NCBI GenBank assembly: GCA_041917975.1 | Contig: JAYRWN010000184.1 | Location: 1-37,159 of the forward strand | Direction: 5' to 3' | From: JAYRWN01 sp041917975 | Lineage (GTDB): Bacteria > Bacteroidota > Bacteroidia > Chitinophagales > Saprospiraceae | DNA length: 37,159 bases | Shown here: one piece after another, positions 1-8,107 of the stretch | Layout of the letters: each line of letters starts with the position of its first letter | Position numbering within the stretch: the stretch's first letter is position 1 | Notes under the pieces: generated by a model | Databases searched by the model: none | The model's input: only the letters and a program-made list of their open reading frames with translations | Told to the model about the DNA's origin: nothing | Translations under genes and position numbers: made by a program

Positions 1-1
1 C

Positions 2-1966
2 CAAGCAGAGGATTTGAAAGTCCGCGGTCTTACTTTAGAAGCGACTTCAAAACAAATGCTGAAAAGCACTTCATGGTATAAACCAGAATCCATAAGTATG
101 GATAACCTTTTGGTTGTCTTTAATACGCTCAATAAGGAGCATACAGAGGTCATCAATATTATTAAGAGTACGAGTCAAGCCGAGATCAAAAGACTTCGAA
201 ACGACCTGGGCTTAACCGCTGAAGCTGGGTTTCTAACAAACTTTAATACAAATTATCTTGATGATGATGACATTCTGTATCGAAGCAGGTGGCAGGGAGG
301 ATTAAGTTGGGATTTGCTCAAAGATGGATTATTTGACCGGCGAATACAAGCAAATAATGAAGTAATAAAACAGGAAAAATTACTTAATTCCGCCAGTCAA
401 GAATTTAGAAAGGTCCATTATGATTACACATACGATTTTATTATTAAAACATTCAATACAATTAAAACAAGACTTCTCGCACAGAGGTTGGATATCATAA
501 AAGAAGAGTTGGTCCTAGCGCAAAGAATGCAAAATAAGAAACTAATTCTTGAAGAAGAGGTTTTAAGTCTCGAGGCCGAATATTCGACAACACAGGTTGT
601 TTTTGAAAATTATATGGTTTATCAGGAAAATATTCAACTTCCGGCTGAATTGAATAATCTAACAGTAACCGATCTTCCCATTTTTGATTTAGACATAAAT
701 AAAATTACTTCAGATGCTCTGGCCTATGCCGCTGATCAAAAAGCATTGGACCTTAGACTGACGAACAAGACTACTAATCCCGTATTGGATCAAGTGGGTG
801 TCAAAACGTTCATTCGATATTCTGCTTTCAACGAGGATAATATCGTAGGCCCGGATAGAAATTATTTTACCTCTGGGATTACATTACGTGTTCCACTTCC
901 CTTACAAATAAAAAACTACAGAGACCTGAATCGCCTTGACCAGGAAAATAAACGGCTACAGAATGAAAAGAAGTACGCTAATTTGGCTAATGACATCTTA
1001 AACCACTACTACGAGTTTAAACTACATTTAAAACAATTTACTACTTTATATTATAAACGACTGATTACCTCAACTAATATTGAGCGGGAACAGTCTAAAA
1101 TTTATTTTGACAGTAATGATTATAGCCCGATTGCTATGGGCAAATATGTAGATCACCTTTTAACAATAGAAATAGAGCTTTATGAAGTATTGCAATTATT
1201 GTATTTAAAAGCTTTGAAAATCAGTACGTATTTGCCTAATAAAAGTATAAGCGATTATGCTTTCCATTTTAGTCCATTATTTCAACAGATAAAGCCATCT
1301 ATTAATTCGGTAGTATTGGATCATAAGATTGTTAATTCTATGCCACTGGAGGTCATTATGAGACATCTCAAACAAAATAAATTTGTAAATGTATTGGTTG
1401 AGTCAACTCCAGAAAAAGCAGATTCCATTTATTCATATTTAATTCAGAGGGATATTAAATATTCGACAGTTCTTTCTGACTCACGATGGCTGACTATGCC
1501 TGATAATTTGCTTTTACTTGAAATTAATAAATTAGAAAGCGGCAATTATTGTCTCAATTTGGATATCGCTGAGGGTTTTGAACATAGTATGTCAAATTGG
1601 GAAATCAAAATGTCATACATTATTCACCATCTCAAGAAAAAAGGGGATGTTTCTTTAATGATGCCAATATGGACAAGTACACAGTTTATGGGTGAACTAT
1701 TTTCAAATGATATAGCCATTTTTCTCAAAGTTTACGAAAAACCTGAGATTGAATATTTACATAATAAACTAGCGTTACTTACCGAGGAACAAAAACAAAA
1801 TATTTCGATAATACTTCAAGGTGCAGAATTTAACTCAATTGATGAATTAAGAAATTATGTTGACAAAATATCTGATAAAATTAAAATTTCAAACATTGCA
1901 ATTCAGAATTTAACTATCTGGTTAAAGTTGCAATTTAATACTATTGGACTCAATGAAAAGCACTGA
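2..1966 (+). CDS. TolC-like outer-membrane efflux protein with an extra C-terminal barrel-like domain (5' partial)
   Basis: The reading frame is open to the left edge (codons for Gln-Ala-Glu-Asp precede the TTG at 14), so the N-terminus and any signal peptide are outside the window. Numbering from the TTG at 14, residues 1-405 look like an outer-membrane factor of the TolC family: long helices rich in Gln, Lys and Glu, with beta-strand stretches near residues 65-105 (ending GLSWDLLKDGLFDRR) and 260-300 (ending LRVPLPL). Residues 430-645 are not part of a normal TolC. They resemble the separate secreted protein encoded at 3066-3800 along their whole length, with matching blocks around DIAEGFEH (517-524), VYEKPEIE and IAIQNLTIWLKLQ. 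The stop overlaps the start of the HlyD gene, so translation is probably coupled. Inferred role: outer-membrane conduit for a polysaccharide, carrying its own sugar-binding or pseudo-enzyme domain. No ABC transporter lies beside it, which argues against type I protein secretion. Confidence 0.72.
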   Translation, partial: QAEDLKVRGLTLEATSKQMLKSTSWYKPESISMDNLLVVFNTLNKEHTEVINIIKSTSQAEIKRLRNDLGLTAEAGFLTNFNTNYLDDDDILYRSRWQGGLSWDLLKDGLFDRRIQANNEVIKQEKLLNSASQEFRKVHYDYTYDFIIKTFNTIKTRLLAQRLDIIKEELVLAQRMQNKKLILEEEVLSLEAEYSTTQVVFENYMVYQENIQLPAELNNLTVTDLPIFDLDINKITSDALAYAADQKALDLRLTNKTTNPVLDQVGVKTFIRYSAFNEDNIVGPDRNYFTSGITLRVPLPLQIKNYRDLNRLDQENKRLQNEKKYANLANDILNHYYEFKLHLKQFTTLYYKRLITSTNIEREQSKIYFDSNDYSPIAMGKYVDHLLTIEIELYEVLQLLYLKALKISTYLPNKSISDYAFHFSPLFQQIKPSINSVVLDHKIVNSMPLEVIMRHLKQNKFVNVLVESTPEKADSIYSYLIQRDIKYSTVLSDSRWLTMPDNLLLLEINKLESGNYCLNLDIAEGFEHSMSNWEIKMSYIIHHLKKKGDVSLMMPIWTSTQFMGELFSNDIAIFLKVYEKPEIEYLHNKLALLTEEQKQNISIILQGAEFNSIDELRNYVDKISDKIKISNIAIQNLTIWLKLQFNTIGLNEKH

Positions 1967-3041
1967 TTTTAAATCTGGTCAAAATTCTATACGTGTATTA
2001 AACGATATAAAACCTCAGAATAAAAAGGTTAACTGGGATAGAACCATATATTTAGTAATATTAGGTATTTTATTACTTTATATCATTTTTTTAGTTTTGC
2101 GTTCTATTTTGTTGGTACAAGGCGAAGGTCAAGTCTTATTTAGGAAATTAGATATCCAATACCCGGAAGATATTCAAATCAGTGAAATATTCGTCAATGA
2201 AGGCGATACAGTAAATATTGGAGATACTTTGTTTCAATATAACTTAAATAAATTTCCAGAAAGAGAAAAGGTGTATTCTAATACTTCCCGTGTAACAATA
2301 GTTGACAAAGCTGATCTATCTTGGCTGGATAAGGAAATATTACAGACAAGAAATGACATTTACCAATCCAGAATTGACACACGCTCAAAACTGAAATTGC
2401 TTACTAAAACTAAAGATGATATTCGCCGCATGAAAGAAGCCATTTTGCTGGATATCTATACAGTGGATAAGTTAGATAATTTAACCACACGTCAAGTTCA
2501 ATTAGAAAGTGAGATTGATGCTTTAAAGGAGGAGACATCGCTCTTAAACACCTATATGCTTGAACTACAAATACGGCTAAGTAACATGGAAAGGCATATA
2601 GCAGACATTAATAATCCGGATTACTCTTTTGTATTGACGAATCCAGTTGAAAATCACCAAGTGTATGTATCTCCTGTTAAAGGAACAATAACCAAGATAA
2701 ATAAGGAGAATTTCGAGGTTGCCATGAAGTCGGAAATCATTATGTCCATCCATAAACCTGCTAATCTTTTTATTAAGGTGTTTTATGATCAAAAGTCATT
2801 AAAACACGTCAATGCTGGTGACAAAGTACTAATTGTTTTTCCTGATGGAGCTTTAAGCCATGGAATATTGGAGCGATTCTACTTTGCTACCTATCAGTTG
2901 CCTGATGAATTGCAGAAAAAGTATGAGCCCATAACACGGTCTATTGCGGCGGATATTTACCCTATTGATGAAGCGGAAATCGAAAAATGGAAAGCATTTT
3001 ATAAACTTAATGTACAGATTTATAAATGGAAGTATTGGTAA
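1953..3041 (+). CDS. HlyD-family periplasmic adaptor (membrane fusion protein)
   Basis: This is a 362-residue inner-membrane-anchored adaptor. One membrane helix lies at about residues 31-53, followed by a first lipoyl-type half motif at about 57-97 (ISEIFVNEGDTVNIGDTLF). A long charged coiled coil covers about 121-214, a second lipoyl half follows at about 240-267 (VSPVKGTITKI), and then a beta-barrel-like tail containing AGDKVLIVFPDG. This domain order is typical of HlyD/EmrA adaptors that link an inner-membrane machine to TolC. I chose the ATG at 1953; an in-frame TTG at 1944 is possible. Either start overlaps the end of the TolC-like gene, so the two are one translational unit. No ABC or MFS transporter is nearby, and the only candidate inner-membrane partner is the glycosyltransferase at 5520-6842. 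Family call firm; polysaccharide cargo inferred. Confidence 0.82.
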   Translation: MKSTDFKSGQNSIRVLNDIKPQNKKVNWDRTIYLVILGILLLYIIFLVLRSILLVQGEGQVLFRKLDIQYPEDIQISEIFVNEGDTVNIGDTLFQYNLNKFPEREKVYSNTSRVTIVDKADLSWLDKEILQTRNDIYQSRIDTRSKLKLLTKTKDDIRRMKEAILLDIYTVDKLDNLTTRQVQLESEIDALKEETSLLNTYMLELQIRLSNMERHIADINNPDYSFVLTNPVENHQVYVSPVKGTITKINKENFEVAMKSEIIMSIHKPANLFIKVFYDQKSLKHVNAGDKVLIVFPDGALSHGILERFYFATYQLPDELQKKYEPITRSIAADIYPIDEAEIEKWKAFYKLNVQIYKWKYW

Positions 3042-3065
3042 GTCAATACTCATCAGTTAAGATCA

Positions 3066-3800
3066 ATGAAATCAGGTAATATTTTTATTCTGTTTCTATT
3101 ATCGACTTACCATTTGACGAGCCAATCACTGCTGGATAGTTTTAATACCTCTGTTTATATTTGGTCAAGAGATTTTCGGACGATCAGCAACAGCGAACTT
3201 TCTGCTCTATTAATTAAACATAAAGTACAACAGGCTTTTATATCCGATGATGAAGATTCATTGCTGAAGCATAAAAAACAGCTTTTATGCCGGGGTTTAA
3301 AGAATACGAATATCAGAGTGGTTCACCTGATAGGTTATAACCAATGGCTTAGGTTGTCCGATAGAAACTTACAAAAATGCATCAATAGGTTACCGCATGG
3401 GCGCTTCCATATTGACATTGAACCGCATACAATGCCTGATTGGCCCGAAAATAAAATTTATTATCAACATAAGTATTTAAAAATTCTTAACTTATTACAT
3501 GCAAAAGGTGAGGTCACTGCCGCCATTCCATTCCATTTTAATCAAGATTTTATTAAAGAGATTTATAAGAAAACATCCCTTTGTTATATCATGGTTTATG
3601 GCAAAGCAAATATGGAAGCTTGGCATAGTCGTTTGGCTGATGAATTAAGGGTCTCGAGAGGCCAAATGTCGTTTTGTTTTAATGTAAATGACTATAGTTC
3701 TTCTTCAGAGATGGAATATACTATTAATAAGTTTCGAAACCAATATAACTGTACGACCATAGCAATTCATGCTTTTATGGACTGGGCTAAACTCCAGTAA
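3066..3800 (+). CDS. Secreted (beta/alpha)-barrel-like protein, possible glycoside hydrolase, paralogous to the C-terminus of the TolC-like protein
   Basis: The protein has 244 residues and a signal peptide of about 20 residues ending near HLTSQS, so it is exported. I do not recognise a named family. The alternation of short hydrophobic strands and helices, with FHIDIEPH at 114-121, looks like a (beta/alpha)-barrel carbohydrate enzyme, where an acidic Asp-x-Glu at a strand end is often catalytic. Residues 28-244 align by eye with residues 430-640 of the TolC-like protein two genes upstream, including KGEVTAAIP against KGDVSLMMP, VYGKANMEAW against VYEKPEIEYL, and the matching IAI...W.KLQ ends. 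It lies 24 nt after the HlyD gene and is probably in the same operon. Inferred role: trimming or binding the exported polymer in the periplasm or outside. Enzymatic activity is unproven. Confidence 0.6.
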   Translation: MKSGNIFILFLLSTYHLTSQSLLDSFNTSVYIWSRDFRTISNSELSALLIKHKVQQAFISDDEDSLLKHKKQLLCRGLKNTNIRVVHLIGYNQWLRLSDRNLQKCINRLPHGRFHIDIEPHTMPDWPENKIYYQHKYLKILNLLHAKGEVTAAIPFHFNQDFIKEIYKKTSLCYIMVYGKANMEAWHSRLADELRVSRGQMSFCFNVNDYSSSSEMEYTINKFRNQYNCTTIAIHAFMDWAKLQ

Positions 3801-4123
3801 CTGGAAAAGGGTTGTGTGTTAGAAATACCTACGGTCGTATTCGTACAATATATATTTGTCTATATTCAATATATATTCAATTGTATTCCAGAATTTATAG
3901 AGACCATATAGATTAAATAAGAAGAAGACATAATCGTTGGTTTTAGGATAATGGGGTCTTTGCTGAGCGGTTGGAACGAAAATTGATATGTGTATTATAG
4001 CATAGACCCAATTTAACTAAGCTAATATGAGTTTGTTTAACTATTCACTTAGTCTAAGATTCAGTACCTATCTCCTTTTATATTTTATCCCCATTATATT
4101 TTTATTCAAATACTGCCATCATT
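3801..4123 (+). promoter_or_regulatory. AT-rich 323-nt intergenic region with direct repeat and -7-like element
   Basis: This spacer splits the polysaccharide locus in two. It contains an 11-bp direct repeat, CAATATATATT, at 3846-3856 and 3867-3877, spaced 21 bp apart (two helical turns). The first copy overlaps TATATTTG at 3851-3858, an exact match to the Bacteroidota -7 consensus TAnnTTTG. I see no TTG at the usual distance upstream, so the promoter call is weak. A start here would leave a leader of about 260 nt before the TackOD1-like gene, containing the possible 41-codon frame at 4027. No convincing terminator hairpin was seen after the preceding gene. Confidence 0.35.
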
Positions 4124-4152
4124 ATGCATATCCGCAAACTATCTCCAAATAA
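4027..4152 (+). CDS. Possible 41-residue membrane peptide
   Basis: An ATG-started frame encodes a peptide with a basic residue (Arg11), a hydrophobic stretch from about Tyr15 to Phe27 (YLLLYFIPIIFLF), and a polar His/Tyr/Pro-rich tail. It ends with TAA 29 nt inside the next gene, so if real it would be translationally coupled to the TackOD1-like protein. The composition fits a single-span membrane peptide, but AT-rich DNA readily produces such frames by chance. There is no recognisable family. Low confidence, recorded because of its position directly ahead of, and overlapping, the putative regulator gene. Confidence 0.25.
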   Translation: MSLFNYSLSLRFSTYLLLYFIPIIFLFKYCHHYAYPQTISK

Positions 4153-5548
4153 TCATAGGTTAGGAGAATCCAGTCAATTTGATAGAATTAATATAGAGCA
4201 TTTAGGGTTTGCCTATATAAAAGATTCGTTTTCCGGACAATTAGATTTTTTGGGTGAGTTCGAAGGGATCATTATTCAATACACTTCTCTACATTTCACT
4301 AATCGGTTAGTTAAGAACATACATCTGCATCCAGGTCTCTTTTTAAAACCTCTATTTATTCATTACAACTTTGCCGGGCTTCCTTCTTCATTTATGGTAA
4401 AGAATACAGATGGTCTGATAATTGATATTCGAAATACAGATACTTTATTTATTAAGTCAAATCAAATTTACGAAAGGTTAAAGAATTTATGGCCTGATAA
4501 GTATAATTTTAAAGTTGAGGTTAGGCTGGTCAAATTTTTATCTTATTTATATACACGGACCATTCATGAAATTATACCTGTTCATGACGGGTCCTCTGCA
4601 ACAGGTTATAGCTATCCCTTTGTAAATGATCTTGATACGGACACCGATGGATTGAGCAAGTATGCATTGCTAAATGAAGCTGAACAAGATGGTTTTCTGC
4701 AAGGAACATTCCATGATTATGTGCATTTATGCCCAAATTGTACACATAGCCATATGATATACAGAGAAGTTTGTACAAAATGTCATAGTCCCCATCTGGA
4801 AGAGGAAAATTTAATCCATCATTTCAGGTGTGCCACCATCAGACCAGAGAGGGATTTTAGAAAGACAAGCACTTCAACTATGACTTGTCCAAAATGTGAC
4901 CACGAGTTACGACATATCGGAGTGGATTATGATAAACCCTCTTCCATGCACTATTGTCAAAAATGTCAACATCAATCCCAACAGGTACAAGTATGGGCTA
5001 AGTGTTGCAATTGTGAGAATGATACTCCGGTGGAACATTTAATAAAACAACAGGTTAAAAAATATAGTGTAATAGAAAATAGTATTGAGGCTTTAATTAA
5101 TCACTCACTTCCTTTAGAAAGAAAAAGTATCAGTGATAAAAGCTCATTTTTGTCTAAACGAGCTTTTTCGATATTACTAAAAAACAGGATTAAAGAAAAT
5201 CAGTCGGGAGTGGATTGTTTAAGTGTGATGCAATTTAATATTCTTCCAAATATAGAGCACCTATTTGGCAAACAAAATATCAACAAGTTTTGGTCCGAAA
5301 TAATCAAAGTTATAAGTCCGGCATTAGGTTGTTTTGATGAAATTGCCATAGACCACTGTGACTTATATTTTACCTTATACAACACTGAAATGGCTAAAGC
5401 AACCCGTATCACAGAACAATTAACTTACCTTATTCAAAACCTTATTGAAGTAAATTTTAATATAAAAGCTGAGGATATCAAGTTTAACATTATAAAAATT
5501 GATCCAACAATAGATATGGATGCTAATCTCCAAAGGTTACATGTTTAA
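4124..5548 (+). CDS. TackOD1-like cysteine-rich protein with degenerate GGDEF-like C-terminus
   Basis: The protein has 474 residues and no signal peptide or membrane helix, so it is probably cytoplasmic. Residues 20-120 read like a divergent receiver-type domain (EGIIIQYTS, HPGLFLKPLFIHY, DGLIIDI). Residues 195-300 contain four CxxC pairs (C203/C206, C217/C220, C255/C258, C278/C281), plus C236 and C294/C297, with LIHHFRC and LRHIGVDYDKPS between them. This matches my memory of the TackOD1 (thaumarchaeal output domain) zinc-binding family. Residues 340-460 have the strand/helix rhythm of a GGDEF domain (LSKRAFSILLKNRI, then CFDEIAIDHCDLYFTLYN), but the signature GGDEF is replaced by IDHCDLY, so diguanylate cyclase activity is unlikely. 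The glycosyltransferase gene overlaps its end by 29 nt. Inferred role: nucleotide- or redox-responsive regulator of polymer synthesis. Domain names are from memory. Confidence 0.6.
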   Translation: MHIRKLSPNNHRLGESSQFDRINIEHLGFAYIKDSFSGQLDFLGEFEGIIIQYTSLHFTNRLVKNIHLHPGLFLKPLFIHYNFAGLPSSFMVKNTDGLIIDIRNTDTLFIKSNQIYERLKNLWPDKYNFKVEVRLVKFLSYLYTRTIHEIIPVHDGSSATGYSYPFVNDLDTDTDGLSKYALLNEAEQDGFLQGTFHDYVHLCPNCTHSHMIYREVCTKCHSPHLEEENLIHHFRCATIRPERDFRKTSTSTMTCPKCDHELRHIGVDYDKPSSMHYCQKCQHQSQQVQVWAKCCNCENDTPVEHLIKQQVKKYSVIENSIEALINHSLPLERKSISDKSSFLSKRAFSILLKNRIKENQSGVDCLSVMQFNILPNIEHLFGKQNINKFWSEIIKVISPALGCFDEIAIDHCDLYFTLYNTEMAKATRITEQLTYLIQNLIEVNFNIKAEDIKFNIIKIDPTIDMDANLQRLHV

Positions 5549-6842
5549 CATTGAATTTCTGGATTATTGGATGTCGGCAGGTCCGAATAAGTTAATGCGG
5601 GTTTTTTGGTATTTTTTTATATTTGAATTATTTCGATACGTTGTCCTGGATTTTGTTGTTATTGCTTTTTTTAAATTGAGCCGGTATTTAAATCGCGAAA
5701 AATGGCAAGATGCAAAACAACATTTACTGGAAGAGAATCCGCTTGTATCTGTTATTGTTCCGGGAAAAAACGAAGGTCAGCATATTTATAAACTGGTCAA
5801 ATCCCTGCGGGAGCAAACCTATCAAAATTTTGAACTTATTGTGGTCGATGACGGGTCTGACGATCAAACCAGGTTGATTGGCAGGGATTTGGAAAAAAAT
5901 GGTCTTATTTCTTTATTCATATCCAATGAAGTACGTGGCGGCAAAGCTTCAGGAGCAAACACAGCATTAAGTTATTCAAAAGGCAAATTCATTGTGCATC
6001 TAGATGGAGACTGCTCATTTGATCGTGATGCAATTGAAAATACGTTAATACCTTTTTATTATGACCCTCGAATAGCAGCCGTTGGAGGGAGTTTGGAAGT
6101 AAGAAATTACCAAGAGTCCTTAGCAACAATATTACAGAGTATTGAATATCTAAAAGTTATTCTGACTGGAAGGATGGTAACTTCATATTTAGGCATCTAT
6201 CGGATAATATCCGGAGCCTTTGGCACTTTTCGTACTGATATACTTCAGCGATTAGGAGGATGGGATATTGGGCCAGGATTGGACGGAGATATAACTGTCA
6301 AAATCAGGAAGTTGGGTTATAAAGTTCATTTCGAGCCCACTGCAAATGGTTTAACCAGCGTACCTAACACTTTTGCTAAATTAGCCAAACAACGCTTAAG
6401 GTGGGATAAATCCATTATACGTTTCCGGCTAAGAAAACATTTTGATGTGTTTTACCCAAATGCAAATTTTAGAATGCTAAACATGTTATCATCGCTGGAA
6501 AACATTGGGTATAATGTTATCTTTAATATTAAATGGTTTATATATATAATTGATATTATCTTTAACTATGGCGGATTGCTTCATTATATAATTCCGATGA
6601 ATATGTTATTGTACACCGTGGCCAATTACATGCAGTTTATCATGATTCAGATAATTGCTCCTAATCCGGATAAAAAGCATTTTTTACTATTATTTGTCCC
6701 GTTAATGTTTCTGTACAATGGAATTTATTTGCGGATAATAAGATCTATGGCCCATTTCAAGGAATTGTTTTTCCTTCGTTCTTATGATGATCCCTGGAAT
6801 CCCTTAAAGAGTTCTTTAAAGGCAAAAGCCTTGCGCATTTAA
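5520..6842 (+). CDS. Processive family 2 glycosyltransferase (polysaccharide synthase)
   Basis: This is a 440-residue inner-membrane synthase. Residues 25-53 form an N-terminal membrane segment. The GT-A catalytic domain follows, with VVDDGS at 108-113, the metal- and UDP-binding LDGD at 161-164, an acceptor-site SGAFGTF at 231-237, GLDGD at 253-257 and QRLRW at 291-295. The QxxRW motif marks processive synthases such as those making hyaluronan, poly-GlcNAc and cellulose. At the usual TED position the Glu is Leu, with the Asp kept. Several membrane helices follow (about 325-410). There is no PilZ domain, so direct c-di-GMP control through the synthase itself is not expected. The ATG at 5520 overlaps the preceding gene by 29 nt; an in-frame ATG at 5541 is equally plausible. 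The polymer cannot be named from sequence alone. Confidence 0.85.
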   Translation: MLISKGYMFNIEFLDYWMSAGPNKLMRVFWYFFIFELFRYVVLDFVVIAFFKLSRYLNREKWQDAKQHLLEENPLVSVIVPGKNEGQHIYKLVKSLREQTYQNFELIVVDDGSDDQTRLIGRDLEKNGLISLFISNEVRGGKASGANTALSYSKGKFIVHLDGDCSFDRDAIENTLIPFYYDPRIAAVGGSLEVRNYQESLATILQSIEYLKVILTGRMVTSYLGIYRIISGAFGTFRTDILQRLGGWDIGPGLDGDITVKIRKLGYKVHFEPTANGLTSVPNTFAKLAKQRLRWDKSIIRFRLRKHFDVFYPNANFRMLNMLSSLENIGYNVIFNIKWFIYIIDIIFNYGGLLHYIIPMNMLLYTVANYMQFIMIQIIAPNPDKKHFLLLFVPLMFLYNGIYLRIIRSMAHFKELFFLRSYDDPWNPLKSSLKAKALRI

Positions 6843-6853
6843 AGTCTTAGAAA

Positions 6854-8104
6854 TTAAGTTTTTGAGGCGACTTTAATCACCTCATTCCAGACACGCCAAA
6901 TATTTAGATAACATATTTTAGCAATATCTTCGTCAGAATAACCCCTTTTAAGAAGTATATAAATAAGATTAGGGTATTGACTGACGTCTTTGAGTCCGGT
7001 GGGTAACGAATCACCAACTCCATCAAAATCCGAACCAAGACCAACATGATCTATCCCTGCTACTTTTACGACATGATCAATATGATCAGCCACCGTTTCA
7101 ACATCTGCATATAATGAAGGGTGTTTACGACTAAATGCTTCCGTAAACTTCTTAGCCGAAGGGTCATCATAAGTGAGATTATGTTTTGCCAGGATATTGC
7201 TTAATTTTTCCCGATTCTTATTTTGTTTGGCTTCAATTTTACCATCTAAAAAACTGGATCCAAAATTAATTTGGATTACTCCTCCATTTTTGGCCAGTAG
7301 TTGAATCATTTCATCAGACATATTTCGCTCAAATGCCGGTGTAAAAGCGCGGCATGATGAGTGTGAGGCAATGACGGGTGCGGTACTTAAAGACATGACC
7401 TGAAAAAATGTTTGATCAGAGATGTGCGAAACATCCACCATGATCCCAATACGGTTCATTTCCTTGACAACTTCTTTTCCGAATGGGCTTAATCCTTGCC
7501 AGCGTTTATTTGGGTCGTATGATGAGTCACATATTTGATTTGATTTTGAATGGGTAAGGGTGATGTATCGAACGCCGCGATTATAAAAATAATGGATGTT
7601 GGATAAATCATCTTCAATAGGTGCTCCATTTTCCATTCCTAACGGTAATGAAATTAAACCTTTTTTAAAATTTTCTTCTATTGCGGAAGGAGTCAAACCC
7701 TGAGAAAATTTATCAGGGTGAGATGAAATAATATGGTTTACCATATCTATTAACGAGTCAGCAAAATGTTTCGCACCCCCATTTTGATAGGAGGCCGGAA
7801 CATAAATGCTCATGAAAGGGGCGTCTAATCCACCTTTTTTTGCTCGATTAAAGTCGAAATCTCCTTGTTCAGAGGCAATAGGAATGCCAATAAATTCCTT
7901 TTCGAGTCTAAAATTTATAGTTTTTAAGCGATAAGGAAGATCGACATGGCCATCTGTGATGATAAATTTATGAGCTAACTCATTAGCGCGTTGCCACACT
8001 GGATCGGTCGTGGAAAATCTGCCAATGTTTTTTTGAGCAAGCCCTTCTAAGCTAAAAAATAAAATGAATAGAATTTTGTGCAAGGTTGGGATTAGTAGCC
8101 TCAT
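6854..8104 (-). CDS. Membrane dipeptidase-like metallopeptidase, family M19
   Basis: The protein has 416 residues with an N-terminal signal sequence (cleavage near GLAQ, residue 24), so it acts in the periplasm or at the surface. Family M19 enzymes hydrolyse dipeptides using two zinc ions in a TIM barrel. Visible ligand motifs are DGHVDLP (H53, D55), GMENG (E158), DVSHIS (H226), ASHSSCRAF (H248) and GLGSDFDGV (D359). Length and motif order are normal for the family. It starts 3 nt after the stop of the hydrolase/S51 fusion gene, so the two are almost certainly cotranscribed and may work on related peptide substrates. It converges with the glycosyltransferase gene across an 11-nt gap. Confidence 0.92.
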   Translation of the reverse strand: MRLLIPTLHKILFILFFSLEGLAQKNIGRFSTTDPVWQRANELAHKFIITDGHVDLPYRLKTINFRLEKEFIGIPIASEQGDFDFNRAKKGGLDAPFMSIYVPASYQNGGAKHFADSLIDMVNHIISSHPDKFSQGLTPSAIEENFKKGLISLPLGMENGAPIEDDLSNIHYFYNRGVRYITLTHSKSNQICDSSYDPNKRWQGLSPFGKEVVKEMNRIGIMVDVSHISDQTFFQVMSLSTAPVIASHSSCRAFTPAFERNMSDEMIQLLAKNGGVIQINFGSSFLDGKIEAKQNKNREKLSNILAKHNLTYDDPSAKKFTEAFSRKHPSLYADVETVADHIDHVVKVAGIDHVGLGSDFDGVGDSLPTGLKDVSQYPNLIYILLKRGYSDEDIAKICYLNIWRVWNEVIKVASKT

Positions 8105-8107
8105 GGA

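Noticed and set aside
2..3041. TolC-HlyD pair as a type I protein secretion or drug efflux system
   Set aside because: No ABC ATPase, MFS or RND pump is adjacent within the window, and the downstream synthase offers a better partner. The left side beyond the edge cannot be seen, so this is not fully excluded.
3846..3877. CRISPR or tandem array
   Set aside because: Only two copies of an AT-rich 11-mer; no array structure anywhere in the window.
6819..6832. AAGGC-AAAA-GCCTT hairpin at the end of the glycosyltransferase gene as a terminator
   Set aside because: Only five base pairs, inside the coding sequence and with no T-run.
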